DNA of 64,000 nucleotides. Origin: Caldilineales bacterium. GTDB taxonomy: Bacteria > Chloroflexota > Anaerolineae > J102. The translations under genes were made by a program, and so were the position numbers. Numbering within the stretch: the first letter of the stretch is position 1; every line of letters begins with the position of its first letter. The stretch spans positions 1-64,000 of the forward strand of contig JAIBAP010000022.1 of the NCBI GenBank assembly GCA_019695115.1, given 5' to 3'. The notes under the pieces were generated by a model. That model was not told where the DNA came from. It ran no database searches and was given only the letters and a program-made list of their open reading frames with translations. Positions 17,997 to 26,845 of this stretch are shown here, piece after piece.

Positions 17997-18919
17997 CGTG
18001 TAGTTCCGGCCTCCACGCCCACCAGTCTCAGAAAGTATTGCTCAAGGTCCTCTTGTTCGACGGCGAGCAGCGTCGGCGACTGGTTGGCATGGACGAGTCG
18101 CGCGGCGATGTCGTCCGGCGCGGCGATGGCGGCGGCGTCCTTGATTGCCACGGCGCCGTCTGCAGTCATCTCGGCGGCAAACCCTGCGTCGAGCAACAGC
18201 GCAAGCGCCGCCTGGCTATCACGCGTGCGGATAAGGAGTCGTTGCTGGCGATTGCGTTCGAGTTCATCCACATCGAGTTCCTGTAGCAGGCGCCCTTGAT
18301 GGATGATCCCAATCCGTTTGGCCAGACGCGACACTTCGCCCAAGATGTGGCTTGACATAAAAACGGTGACGCCGCGTTCCTGCGCCAACTCGATCAGGAG
18401 CTTGCGGACTTCCACGATCCCTGCCGGGTCCAGGCCATTGGCTGGCTCATCGAGGATGAGCAGTTTGGGATTGTGCAAAAGCGACTTGGCAATCCCCAGG
18501 CGCTGGGCGTTGCCGAGCGACAATGCCCCGGCGCGCCGATCGGCGTAGGGGAGCAAGCCCAGCCGTTCGATGGTGCGATCGACCGCTTTCGCCTCGGTTC
18601 CAGGACGAAGGCGGCGCATGACCTCCAGGTTTTCGCGCACTGTGAGTTCAGGATAGGCGTTTGCCGTTTCGACCAAATAGCCGACAGCGCGCCAGGGTCT
18701 CTCGCCGCGCCCGCGTATGCTTGCTCCCAACACGCGTGCTTCCCCCGCCGTTGGCCTGACCATTCCCAGCAGCATACGAATGGTCGTTGTCTTGCCGGAG
18801 CCATTGAGGCCAAGAAAGGCATAGATTTCACCGCGCATCACGCGCAGAGATAGGCCATCGACGGCGGTTACAGGGCCGTATTTTTTTGTCAGATCATCGG
18901 TCTCGATTGCTGTGCTCAT
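17993..18919 (-). CDS. ABC transporter ATP-binding protein, BcrA/CcmA type
   Basis: The start at 18919 gives 308 residues; the longer frame upstream lacks homology-like features. Walker A is LNGSGKTTT, the signature motif has the shifted form LSLGNAQR, Walker B is LLILDEPANGLDP and the switch region is MSSHILGE. A C-terminal domain of about 90 residues, typical of BcrA-like proteins, follows. It would energise the permease encoded by the overlapping downstream gene. Confidence 0.9.
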   Translation of the reverse strand: MSTAIETDDLTKKYGPVTAVDGLSLRVMRGEIYAFLGLNGSGKTTTIRMLLGMVRPTAGEARVLGASIRGRGERPWRAVGYLVETANAYPELTVRENLEVMRRLRPGTEAKAVDRTIERLGLLPYADRRAGALSLGNAQRLGIAKSLLHNPKLLILDEPANGLDPAGIVEVRKLLIELAQERGVTVFMSSHILGEVSRLAKRIGIIHQGRLLQELDVDELERNRQQRLLIRTRDSQAALALLLDAGFAAEMTADGAVAIKDAAAIAAPDDIAARLVHANQSPTLLAVEQEDLEQYFLRLVGVEAGTTR

Positions 18920-19595
18920 CGGTATCAGGGGAGTGTGCGAAGGCAGGATTGTGAAGCTGATCGCCGTACCTTGAGGTTGGGGGTCAGCGGGCTGGGGTTG
19001 CTGCGTCATATCGGCAGCGTCCATGTTGTCCGCCGCCGCTGTCGGATGTACTCATCATCAACAGTAACCACTCAGCCTCTGCCACGAATGACACGAATGA
19101 TCACAAGCAAAATTCGTCAAATTCGTGCAATTCGTGGCAACAATCCAGACAGGCTGGCAGTTACCATCAACATTGGTTCAAGGAGACACCCATGCCGAGC
19201 GCCAAAGCGAAGATACCACAAACCGGGACCGCTGTACACAAGCCATCATCTGTTTGCGAAATCGGCCCCGGCGCGCCCTACTCGCCGATGTAGGACGAGG
19301 CGGCTGCGCTCGATGCGTTTGTTCACGGTTTGGACCCAAAGCCTGGATGTGCGTCCGCACCCCGCCGAGGCCCGCTTCTATCTCTACTTCAACGCCGGCG
19401 ACGACTGGCCGTGGACAAAGGGGCGCGAACGCCTGGGGTTGCTGATGGATGACGAAGCCGCCCTGGGGCGTGGTACAATGGTATCGAAGCAGCGGCTGTG
19501 GGCGTCAGAACTGGCGGTATGGGATCATCGCCCTTTTTCTGGCCCCTGCACCCTCCAATCTCCTTCGCTTCTCCTCTCTCCACCCTTTGCCTGCC
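18920..19595. other. spacer with repeats and a possible decayed coding fragment
   Basis: No complete gene is visible in 676 bp between divergent units. A CACGAATGACACGAAT-type repeat lies at 19076-19137. From about 19318 to 19510 a plus-strand frame reads like protein (RPHPAEARFYLYFNAGDDW), but it has no credible start and merges out of frame into the next gene's leader, so it may be a gene remnant. Confidence 0.45.
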
Positions 19596-21431
19596 ATGCC
19601 GCGCCTCCGCTACGCCCTCTACTCCCTCCTTGTTCTGCTTGTCATCGTTGCCCTCGCCTGGCTCCCGACCACCCTCGCCGCCGCTGGGGTTCAGCCCACC
19701 GCCGCGGCCTCCGACCCCTTTGGCATCTTTGTCTTCGACCACACCAACCTCAGAGGCGCGCCCGAAATGGCCTCCGTAGGCGCCAACTGGCTGGCGATCA
19801 ACCTGATCTGGTCGCAGGTCGAACGCAACAAAGGCGTCTATCGCTGGGCGAACTATGACGAGACCTTCCGGCGAGCGGCCGAGATGGGCTATCGCGTCAT
19901 CGTCACCGTCACCGGCAACCCCAGTTGGGCGGCGCCGATCGATTGCGGCCCGGTGACCGACCTGCCGGCGCTGGTCGAATTCATGCGCCGCGCGGTTGGC
20001 CGCTACAGCTTCCCGCCCTATAACGTCATGCACTACTCGATGTATAACGAGCCGGACAACGCCGACACCAGCCACGATCTGGGCGGCTGCTGGGGCCATG
20101 CCAACGCCAACGACCCGCGTCCGGCGCCCGAACCGATGGCCTATGCCAACATGCTGCGACAGGTCTACCCGGCTGTCAAAGCCGTCAATCCCAACGCCAA
20201 AATCGTCTTCGGCGGCATGGCCTACGATCTGTTCATCAGCATGGATGTCGATGGGCGTTTCGACCCCTATTTCTTCGATGATGTGATCAAGACCGACCGC
20301 GGCAACGCTGGCCCCTACTTCGACATCCTCAACTTCCACTACTACTACCCCTTCGCCTTTCGCTGGTTTTCGGATGACAGCAACCCCCATAACGACGGCG
20401 TCATCGGCAAGGCCAACTACCTGCGCCAGGAATATTCCAACCTCACCGGCGGCGCGCCCGCCAAACCGATCATCCTGACCGAGGTGGGAAGCCCCTCGGA
20501 CGGCCCACCAGAGGACAAACAGGACTATAGCCTGGAGCGTCAGGCGCGCAACGTGATCAAAGAGATGGTGCGGGCCACAGCGGCAGGGCTGCCGATCATC
20601 ATCTGGTATCAGGCGGTGGATCTGCCGGTAGACCGTTGGAAATACGGCTTGATGCACCCCAATCTGACGCCCAAGCCGGGCTACACCAGCTATCAGATCC
20701 TCAGCCATGAACTATCGGGGTTCAGCGCCGTCCAACCGCGCCTGTTGTTGGGGCCGGCCGTCGAGGGCTACGACTTCAGCGTGCGGGGGGGAACCAAGAC
20801 GGCTTTGTGGCAGGTGCAGGGCGACGGCGCCTGGCTGCAACTCAAGATCTCGCAGCCTGGCGGCAGCGTGCGCATCGTCGACAAGGCCGGCGGCGTCAGC
20901 TTTTCGACCGATGGCGCCGTTGGCGACCCTGATGGCCGCAACGGCTTCGTTCCGGTTTGGGTCGATTCCAGCCCGCGCATCGTCGAAGACCTGAGCATCG
21001 CCACCCAAACGCCCACCATCACCCCCACCGCCACCCGCACCCCCACCAGCACGCTCACCCCCACCGCCACCCTCACCCCCACGCGCACACCCACCCCGAC
21101 GCGCACACCCACCTCTATCCCCACGCGCACCGCCACCCCCACGCGCACCGCCACCCCCACGCGCACCCCCACCCGCACGCCCACCACCACCCCCACCGCC
21201 ACCCTCACCCCCACGCCCACCCTCACCCCCACCGGCAGCCGGACGGCGACGCCCACCGCCACACCCACGCCCACCCTCACCCCCACGCCCACTGCCACGC
21301 CTACGCCGTCGGTGCGCACCCTCTATCTGCCGTCGATCCTGCGGGCCGCCGCGTCTTCGCCTGCCTCAACGGTGCACATGCTCTACCTGCCGGCGATCGC
21401 GCAGGCCACCCCCTCGTCGCCATCCCGTTGA
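19596..21431 (+). CDS. secreted clan GH-A glycosidase-like protein with Thr-Pro stalk
   Basis: The 611-residue form starting at [10 protein letters not shown] has a hydrophobic signal sequence (about 5-30) and a TIM-barrel glycosidase-like domain (about 40-380). Acid/base Glu152 in YNEPD and candidate nucleophile Glu296 in ILTEVG match clan GH-A (GH39/GH5-like). After a small beta domain, residues about 470-570 are a TPT-type repeat stalk, followed by two short tails TLYLPSIL and MLYLPAIA. It is predicted to be exported and held at or near the cell surface. It may trim or degrade polysaccharide, but the substrate is unknown. It directly precedes the polysaccharide locus. Confidence 0.88.
   Translation: MPRLRYALYSLLVLLVIVALAWLPTTLAAAGVQPTAAASDPFGIFVFDHTNLRGAPEMASVGANWLAINLIWSQVERNKGVYRWANYDETFRRAAEMGYRVIVTVTGNPSWAAPIDCGPVTDLPALVEFMRRAVGRYSFPPYNVMHYSMYNEPDNADTSHDLGGCWGHANANDPRPAPEPMAYANMLRQVYPAVKAVNPNAKIVFGGMAYDLFISMDVDGRFDPYFFDDVIKTDRGNAGPYFDILNFHYYYPFAFRWFSDDSNPHNDGVIGKANYLRQEYSNLTGGAPAKPIILTEVGSPSDGPPEDKQDYSLERQARNVIKEMVRATAAGLPIIIWYQAVDLPVDRWKYGLMHPNLTPKPGYTSYQILSHELSGFSAVQPRLLLGPAVEGYDFSVRGGTKTALWQVQGDGAWLQLKISQPGGSVRIVDKAGGVSFSTDGAVGDPDGRNGFVPVWVDSSPRIVEDLSIATQTPTITPTATRTPTSTLTPTATLTPTRTPTPTRTPTSIPTRTATPTRTATPTRTPTRTPTTTPTATLTPTPTLTPTGSRTATPTATPTPTLTPTPTATPTPSVRTLYLPSILRAAASSPASTVHMLYLPAIAQATPSSPSR
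21003..21305. repeat. coding Thr-Pro repeat tract
   Basis: About 300 bp of ACCCCCAC/GCCACC-type repeats encode the TPT stalk of the preceding secreted protein. Alternative frames over this tract give long His/Pro or Val/Gly-rich translations that are artefacts. Confidence 0.9.
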
Positions 21432-22265
21432 CGGCCCCGCCCTGCTTGACGAGGGACGATGAGCCTGCCCCTTCACCCTGTTCTGGGCAAGCTCTGAGAG
21501 AAGCGGAGGGCGATAGCGACGCCCTCATCCAGACAAGCTCATCGTCCCTCACTGCATTTCCGCGCCCTCAGGACTTGCCGAACCCGGTCAAAGGGTGCTA
21601 GGATACGCGCAATCTTACAGCGCCGATGTCCATGATGGATATCGGACAGCCGTTTCTCGAAGCTCAACCCCTGGCGACTCGCCCTCCGCCGGCGTTGAGA
21701 ATCTTTGCTATTGTCGCCTATCTTTCTATTTATTTCATGCCGAAACAGCGTCCGGTCAGCTGTGCCCCTGGCCGAAAATCGAACCAACCTGTCGCAAGCC
21801 TGCTCGATGTCGAGTTTCTGGCGGCGGTGTGCGACAACTTACTCGTCACTTCTCGATCCCACGCCCCAGCAAGCGCCGGGGTATCGGGCGTTTCGTGTTG
21901 CCCAGCGATGCCGCCTCGGATGCGGTTTGCGGTATAATCGCGCCGACGACGCACCAGGAGACCCTGGCAACCAGACGTAGTGACTCACCTTCCCATTGCC
22001 TTCATCCGCGCCACAACCGGCGTCGGAACTTTCCGAAAAGCAGCGGGCTTGTTGTAGCATTTGCTCCAGCCTGCGACCATCACCACAGCACCCAGGTCGG
22101 GCGGCGTCCTTGCTCCTGACCGGCGGAGCATTGGATAGGTTCCGACTTGGACGGCAAAGCCTGAAAACCACCTAAACGCCGAGAATCGTCACTTATCACC
22201 ATTTCAGAATCGAATCGAACGTCCTTGTCTACTTATCTACTTGTCTACTTCTCCTCGCTAACCCC
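21432..22265. other. long leader/spacer before the polysaccharide operon
   Basis: No convincing protein gene is seen in 834 bp. A CTCTGAGAGAAGC-type REP piece lies at about 21474-21505. A TATAAT box occurs at 21933-21938 without a good -35. Between 22102 and 22181 three nested stems can be drawn: CGGCGT with ACGCCG, TGCTCC with GGAGCA, and GGTT with AACC around GGCAAAGCC. The region is a candidate untranslated leader for the antiterminator-controlled operon. Octad repeats (GTCTACTT) lie at 22226-22250. Confidence 0.5.
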
Positions 22266-22856
22266 ATGCCCGCCGCCGCCAACCCGCCTTCCTCCCCCTG
22301 GTATGTCGTCCACACCAGACCCCAGAAAGAACTGGTGGCTGCCAGCATGTTAGAGGAGCGACTGTCGCTGATCGTCTATCTGCCCGAGGTGCTGCAACAC
22401 TATCGCGGTCACCCCCATCTTCGCCCCTTCTTCCCCCGCTATCTGTTCGTCCAGGTCAACCTGGACGAGGTGGAGGCCAGCAAGATCAATGCCATGCCCG
22501 GCGTCATCAGCATGGTCAGCTTTGGCGAACGCCCCCAGGCCCTGAGCGACGAAACGGTGCGGGCGATCCGTGCTCGCATCGATGACTACAACACCGCCGG
22601 CGGTCTGCCGCAGCGCGTTTTCCACCCCGGCGACCGCGTGCGTCTGACCGAAGGCCCCTTGCAGGGGTTGGAGGCCATCTTCAAAGGCCCGACCAAACCT
22701 TCGCAGCGTGTGTGGGTGCTGCTCGAATTCCTGGGCAGCCTCCATGCCGCCGAAGTTTCCATCGACGCCATCGAGCAGGCCGGGCCGCAGCACCGGCACG
22801 GCCCCAACAAGCGCGGCACGCGCGGCAAAGGCCGGCGGATCTACGCCCCGGCCTGA
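22266..22856 (+). CDS. NusG/RfaH-type transcription antiterminator paralog
   Basis: This 196-residue protein has an N-terminal NGN domain starting WYVVHTRPQKE (about 12-100) and a KOW motif FHPGDRVRLTEGPLQGLEA (about 120-138), followed by a basic tail. Housekeeping NusG is normally encoded beside secE and rplK. Its place at the head of a roughly 40-kb polysaccharide locus is typical of specialised NusG paralogs (RfaH, UpxY, LoaP) that keep RNA polymerase elongating through long surface-polymer operons. It has no obvious Shine-Dalgarno, as do several genes here. Confidence 0.88.
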   Translation: MPAAANPPSSPWYVVHTRPQKELVAASMLEERLSLIVYLPEVLQHYRGHPHLRPFFPRYLFVQVNLDEVEASKINAMPGVISMVSFGERPQALSDETVRAIRARIDDYNTAGGLPQRVFHPGDRVRLTEGPLQGLEAIFKGPTKPSQRVWVLLEFLGSLHAAEVSIDAIEQAGPQHRHGPNKRGTRGKGRRIYAPA

Positions 22857-22872
22857 TCGTTTCATCACCACC

Positions 22873-25599
22873 ATGTCTGTCACCCCCAAAGAACAACTTC
22901 TCCAACGCATCCACGACCATAGCGCCGTCATCGCCATCATTGGCCTGGGCTATGTTGGCCTGCCTCTGGGCGTCGCCTTTGCCGAAAACGGCTTCAGCGT
23001 CGTCGGCATCGACGTCGACGCCGCCAAAGTCGAAGCCATCAACCGCGGCGAATCGTACATCAGCGACATCCCCTCCGCCCGCCTCCTGGCCGTGACCGGC
23101 GACGCCCGGCTACGGGCGACCACCGACTATGCCGAGCTGGGCGACTGCGATGTCGCCATCGTCTGCGTGCCCACGCCGCTGAACAAGACCCGCGACCCCG
23201 ATGTGCGCTATCTCATCGCCGCTGGCGATTCGGTGGCGCGCACCATCCACCCCGGCATGTTGGTGGTGTTGGAATCCACCACCTACCCCGGCACGACCGA
23301 AGACCTGCTCTTGCCCAAGTTGCAGCAAGCCCGGCCGGTCGAGCCATGGCAGGTGGGCGAGGATTTCTTCGTCGCCTTCTCGCCCGAACGCATCGACCCC
23401 GGCCGTCTGGATTGGACGGTGGAGCGGACGCCCAAAGTGGTGGGCGGGATGACGCCAGCCTGCCTGGAGGCGGCATCCTTGCTCTACGGCCAGGCCATCG
23501 ACCGCATTGTGCCGGTGTCGTCGCCGGCGGCAGCCGAGATGACCAAGCTGCTGGAGAACACCTTCCGGGCGGTGAACATCGCTCTCGTCAACGAAGTGGC
23601 GATCATGTGCGACAAGCTGGGGCTGGATGTGTGGGAGGTGATCGAGGCCGCGGCCACCAAGCCCTATGGCTTTATGAAGTTTACGCCGGGGCCGGGGGTG
23701 GGCGGACATTGTCTTGATGGCAGCGAGACCATCCGTTATCGATGGGGCGACGAGAACGGTGTTTTGCCGGTGTCGGAACTGCATCGCCGGGCCCTGCAAC
23801 GCAGCCGGCGCATCGTCCCTTATCATGGCGCCACTTTCGTGGCCCCCACCGGCCTGGAAGTGCTCTCGATCGATCTCGAAGATGGCAGGCAGTCATGGCA
23901 GCCGGTGTCCTATTTGTTCGAGCGGCCCTACAAAGGCGAGGTGACGCGCATCGAGACCGTAGATCACCGGCGCTTGTTGGTCACAGACCGCCATCCTATG
24001 TTGGTGCATGAAGACGGTCGGCTGGCGGTACGCGAGGCAAAGGACCTGGCGGCTGGCGCTCTCCTGCCAGTGGCCAATGCAACCGCCGATGCCGGCGTCG
24101 GTCAGCGCTCAGTGCTGAATATCATCGACGCCATCCCGCCTCACCTGGCTGCAGCCGTGCGGGTGAGGGCGACGGGTGGTTGGCGGCTGGCCTTGACGAC
24201 GCTGCGTAAGCTGCTGGGGGATCGGGCAGACGAGGTCGTGCGCCACAACAGCTTGCCTCTGACAGCCTGGCGCACTCTTCCCGCCGCGATGCAGGGCGAT
24301 GCCAGCGACTTAACCCTGGCCACCGGTCGCGGTCCCGCATTCTCCACCTTCCCGGCCGTCATTGCCATCGATGAAAGCTTCGCCCGTCTGGCCGGCTATT
24401 ATCTGGCCGAGGGCTGCATCTCGGACGGCAATCCTCATCCACGCTTACGCTTCACTTTTGCTCGTGATGAGCTTGAATATCTGGGCGATGTACGGCAGAT
24501 GTTGGCCGCTTGGGGACTGCGGGCCAGCACTTACAATGATCCCACCTGGAATAGCACCACGCTGAAAGTGGCCGGTTGGTTGTTGCCCTGGTTGTTCCGC
24601 GACCACCTGGGCATGGGTAGCGGGTCGCGCGACATGCGGGCGCCTGATGTACTGATGGCTGCCGACAATGCGGTTCGGCTCGAACTGCTGAAAGGACTGT
24701 TTCGGGGCGATGGCGATGTCCATGTGCGCATCGGAAAGCGCCGGTATCAGCGCCAGGGGCGCGACTACGAACACGAAGACAACATTGCTCAGGTCGGCTA
24801 CTTTTCAAGCAGCCCGGAACTTTTCAATCAGGTGACGTTTTTGTTGCAGGAATTGGGCTTGACGCCATCGTTCAAGCGCGACAAGCCCCAGTTGCGTTTC
24901 TATGCCAGCGCCGATGTCGAAAGTATGCGCGATTGGTTCCTCGGCGCCAAGCGGCAACGTCTGGTTGATCTAGAGGCTGCAAGGCAACGTCGCACCCGAA
25001 CGCGCCGCCCGCAGGCGCAAGCCCCTTATGCGCTGGCCCAAGTCAGGAACGTGACGCTCGAAACCGGGGACACAAAGGTGTATGGGTTGGAAGTCGCCGG
25101 CGCCCACACCTTTGCCGCCAGCACCGGCATCTACGTCCACAACTGCATTCCTCTGGACCCCCACTACCTCTCCTGGAAGCTGAAGACCCTGAATTACAAC
25201 GCCCGTTTCATCCAGCTGGCGGGCGAGATCAACACCGAGATGCCGCGCTATTGGGTGGACAAGGTGCAGGATGCGCTCAACGACGCCGGCAAACCGCTGA
25301 AGAATAGCCGGGTGCTGGTGTTGGGCGTGGCCTACAAAAAGGATATCGATGACGTGCGCGAGTCTCCGGCCCTGGACATTGTCGAATTGCTGCGCGCAAA
25401 GGGCGCCGATGTGCGCTACCACGACCCCCATGTGACCAGCTTTAGCCTGGATGGGCTGACCTGGGCCAGCGAACCAGACCTGGGGCAGGCGTTGGCCGAG
25501 GCCGACTGCGCGCTGATCGTCACCGACCATTCGAGCTACGATTGGCCCGCCATTGCCCAGCAGTCGAAATTGGTGGTGGACACGCGCAATGTAGTTTGA
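22873..25599 (+). CDS. UDP-sugar 6-dehydrogenase (UDP-HexNAc/glucose type) containing an intein
   Basis: The 908-codon frame encodes a 430-residue nucleotide-sugar dehydrogenase interrupted by a 478-residue intein. Extein residues 1-279 carry the Rossmann motif GLGYVGLPLG (about 23-32), CVPTPL and the central helix. Extein residues 758-908 carry the UDP-binding C-terminal domain. The intein sits exactly before the catalytic cysteine in the GGH/CIPLDP motif, so the enzyme is inactive until splicing. The product would oxidise a UDP-hexose or UDP-HexNAc to the uronic acid for the polysaccharide. The VPTPLNKTRDPD region favours the WecC/WbpA group over Ugd. Confidence 0.92.
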   Translation: MSVTPKEQLLQRIHDHSAVIAIIGLGYVGLPLGVAFAENGFSVVGIDVDAAKVEAINRGESYISDIPSARLLAVTGDARLRATTDYAELGDCDVAIVCVPTPLNKTRDPDVRYLIAAGDSVARTIHPGMLVVLESTTYPGTTEDLLLPKLQQARPVEPWQVGEDFFVAFSPERIDPGRLDWTVERTPKVVGGMTPACLEAASLLYGQAIDRIVPVSSPAAAEMTKLLENTFRAVNIALVNEVAIMCDKLGLDVWEVIEAAATKPYGFMKFTPGPGVGGHCLDGSETIRYRWGDENGVLPVSELHRRALQRSRRIVPYHGATFVAPTGLEVLSIDLEDGRQSWQPVSYLFERPYKGEVTRIETVDHRRLLVTDRHPMLVHEDGRLAVREAKDLAAGALLPVANATADAGVGQRSVLNIIDAIPPHLAAAVRVRATGGWRLALTTLRKLLGDRADEVVRHNSLPLTAWRTLPAAMQGDASDLTLATGRGPAFSTFPAVIAIDESFARLAGYYLAEGCISDGNPHPRLRFTFARDELEYLGDVRQMLAAWGLRASTYNDPTWNSTTLKVAGWLLPWLFRDHLGMGSGSRDMRAPDVLMAADNAVRLELLKGLFRGDGDVHVRIGKRRYQRQGRDYEHEDNIAQVGYFSSSPELFNQVTFLLQELGLTPSFKRDKPQLRFYASADVESMRDWFLGAKRQRLVDLEAARQRRTRTRRPQAQAPYALAQVRNVTLETGDTKVYGLEVAGAHTFAASTGIYVHNCIPLDPHYLSWKLKTLNYNARFIQLAGEINTEMPRYWVDKVQDALNDAGKPLKNSRVLVLGVAYKKDIDDVRESPALDIVELLRAKGADVRYHDPHVTSFSLDGLTWASEPDLGQALAEADCALIVTDHSSYDWPAIAQQSKLVVDTRNVV
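23710..25143 (+). other. intein with LAGLIDADG homing endonuclease, in the dehydrogenase
   Basis: The intein spans codons 280-757. It begins with Cys (CLDGSE), has the block B TxxH motif in VTDRHPMLV, and ends with GIYVHN followed by extein Cys+1, so every splicing nucleophile is present. Two dodecapeptide-like motifs, LAGYYLAEG (506-514) and LLKGLFRGDGD (605-615), mark a LAGLIDADG endonuclease with its acidic residues intact (Glu513, Asp613). Mobility is therefore plausible. UDP-glucose dehydrogenase inteins are known in archaea such as Methanocaldococcus jannaschii. Confidence 0.95.
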
Positions 25600-25627
25600 T
25601 CATCTCAGGCGACTCTAGGAGGCAATC

Positions 25628-25912
25628 ATGAAGACCAAGACGACGATCGACTATAACGTTCAGATCTGGCAAGAAGGCAGCCAATTCATAGCTCACGCGA
25701 TGCCACTTGATGTCATGAGCTCGGGGAGAAGCCCTGACGAAGCGCGCGATGCCCTCGATCAGGCAGTGGAGCTTTTCATCGAAACTGCGATAGAGGCTGG
25801 CACCTTCGAGGAGGTCCTTCAAGATGCCGGCTACCTGGTAGGGCGTGACCGGCTAACCAGCCCACCGTGGGTGGCATTCGAGCGCCATTCTATGGCCCTG
25901 GACTATGCCTAA
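25628..25912 (+). CDS. hicB: HicB family antitoxin
   Basis: This 94-residue protein has the partial RNase H-like fold of HicB antitoxins: N-terminal strands with the pattern YNVQIWQEGSQFIAHAMPL and the helix SPDEARDALDQAVELFI. A strong AGGAGG site lies 5 bp before the ATG. It overlaps the downstream hicA-like gene by 8 bp. The order hicB-hicA is the reverse of the E. coli arrangement but is common elsewhere. It would neutralise HicA and repress its own promoter. Confidence 0.85.
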   Translation: MKTKTTIDYNVQIWQEGSQFIAHAMPLDVMSSGRSPDEARDALDQAVELFIETAIEAGTFEEVLQDAGYLVGRDRLTSPPWVAFERHSMALDYA

Positions 25913-26138
25913 GCTGACACCGCTACCATGGAAAGAGGTCGAAAAGGTGTTCATCGCAGCAGGCTTTCGGTTTGCACGTCAGAAGGGCAGTCATCGGTCG
26001 TACATCAAACCAGGGATTGCCAGGCCGATTGTCATTCCGACCTACGATGAAGTTCCTGTGTCGGTTATTCGCAACAATATGAAGACGGCTGGGATTTCGC
26101 GGGATGAGTTCTTTCGGCTTCTTCAAGAAACTGACTGA
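25905..26138 (+). CDS. hicA: HicA family mRNA interferase toxin
   Basis: This 77-residue protein has the double-stranded-RNA-binding-like fold of HicA. The catalytic histidine lies in the KGSHRSY motif (about residues 27-33), and KEVEKVFIAAGF forms the first helix. It would cleave mRNA on ribosomes when not bound by HicB. It overlaps hicB by 8 bp and lies between two polysaccharide genes, 11 bp before the sulfotransferase-like gene, so read-through from the main operon is expected. Confidence 0.88.
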   Translation: MPKLTPLPWKEVEKVFIAAGFRFARQKGSHRSYIKPGIARPIVIPTYDEVPVSVIRNNMKTAGISRDEFFRLLQETD

Positions 26139-26149
26139 TCCGATGTGCT

Positions 26150-26791
26150 ATGCTGCGTAATCTTCGCCAGCGGTTCAGCCGCCCCGCCGCTGTGCTGCCG
26201 CCCCAGACTGTCGTCATCGTCTCCGGGCTGCCGCGCTCCGGCACCTCGATGATGATGAAGATGCTGGAAGCGGGCGGGCTGCCGGTTCTGAGCGATGGCC
26301 AGCGGACGGCCGACACCGACAACCCCGAAGGCTATTACGAATTCGAGCGGGTGAAGCAGTTGGACAAAGGCGACAACGGCTGGCTGGGCGAGGCCGAGGG
26401 CAAGGTGGTCAAGGTCATCTCGGCCCTGCTCGAACACCTGCCGCCGGGCTACACCTACCGCGTCATCTTCATGAACCGCCGCCTGGAAGAAGTGTTGGCC
26501 TCGCAGCGCAAAATGCTCGTCCACCGCGGCCAGGCCTCGGACATCAGCGACGAGAAGCTGGCCGAACTGCTGGAAAAACACCTGCGCAAGGTGAAGGGCT
26601 GGCTGGCGGCGCAGCCCCATTTCCACCTGATCGAGGTGGACTACAACCGCCTGTTGGCCGAGCCTCAGCCTTTTGCCGCGCAGATCAACCGTTTTCTGGC
26701 CGGCGCCCTGGACGAAGAGGCGATGGCGGCGGTCGTGAACCCCTCGCTTTACCGCAACCGGGCCGATGGGGTACAGTCCTCCTCGGCCTGA
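26150..26791 (+). CDS. sulfotransferase-family P-loop protein
   Basis: This 213-residue protein begins with VVIVSGLPRSGTSMMMKML, the PAPS-binding P-loop of the sulfotransferase fold (about residues 21-40). The later YRVIFMNRRLEEVLASQRK segment corresponds to the 3'-phosphate-binding region. It is shorter than most carbohydrate sulfotransferases. In this locus it could sulfate the polysaccharide or a lipid carrier, but similar short proteins act on other substrates. It lies immediately upstream of the chain-length/tyrosine kinase gene. Confidence 0.78.
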   Translation: MLRNLRQRFSRPAAVLPPQTVVIVSGLPRSGTSMMMKMLEAGGLPVLSDGQRTADTDNPEGYYEFERVKQLDKGDNGWLGEAEGKVVKVISALLEHLPPGYTYRVIFMNRRLEEVLASQRKMLVHRGQASDISDEKLAELLEKHLRKVKGWLAAQPHFHLIEVDYNRLLAEPQPFAAQINRFLAGALDEEAMAAVVNPSLYRNRADGVQSSSA

Positions 26792-26845
26792 TTGTCTTGG
26801 CGCCCCCTCCATCTGACTGATCGGCGTTCCCCCCCATTCTTGACT

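Noticed and set aside
21001-21320. Long overlapping frames on both strands (His/Pro-rich on plus, Val/Gly-rich on minus)
   Set aside because: They are shadows of the Thr-Pro coding repeat of the secreted glycosidase-like protein.
21595-22119. A 174-codon plus-strand frame in the leader before the NusG paralog
   Set aside because: The translation is Ser/Arg/His/Cys-rich without domain-like pattern, and other frames are equally open; not supported as a gene.
22135-22175. Similarity of GGTTCCGACTTGGACGGC and ACGGCAAAGCC to parts of guanidine-I or cyclic-di-GMP riboswitches
   Set aside because: Only a few bases match, and the required companion motifs (the terminal CCGGGAGAG-like or GCAAACC elements) are absent. 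Kept only as an unclassified structured-leader candidate.
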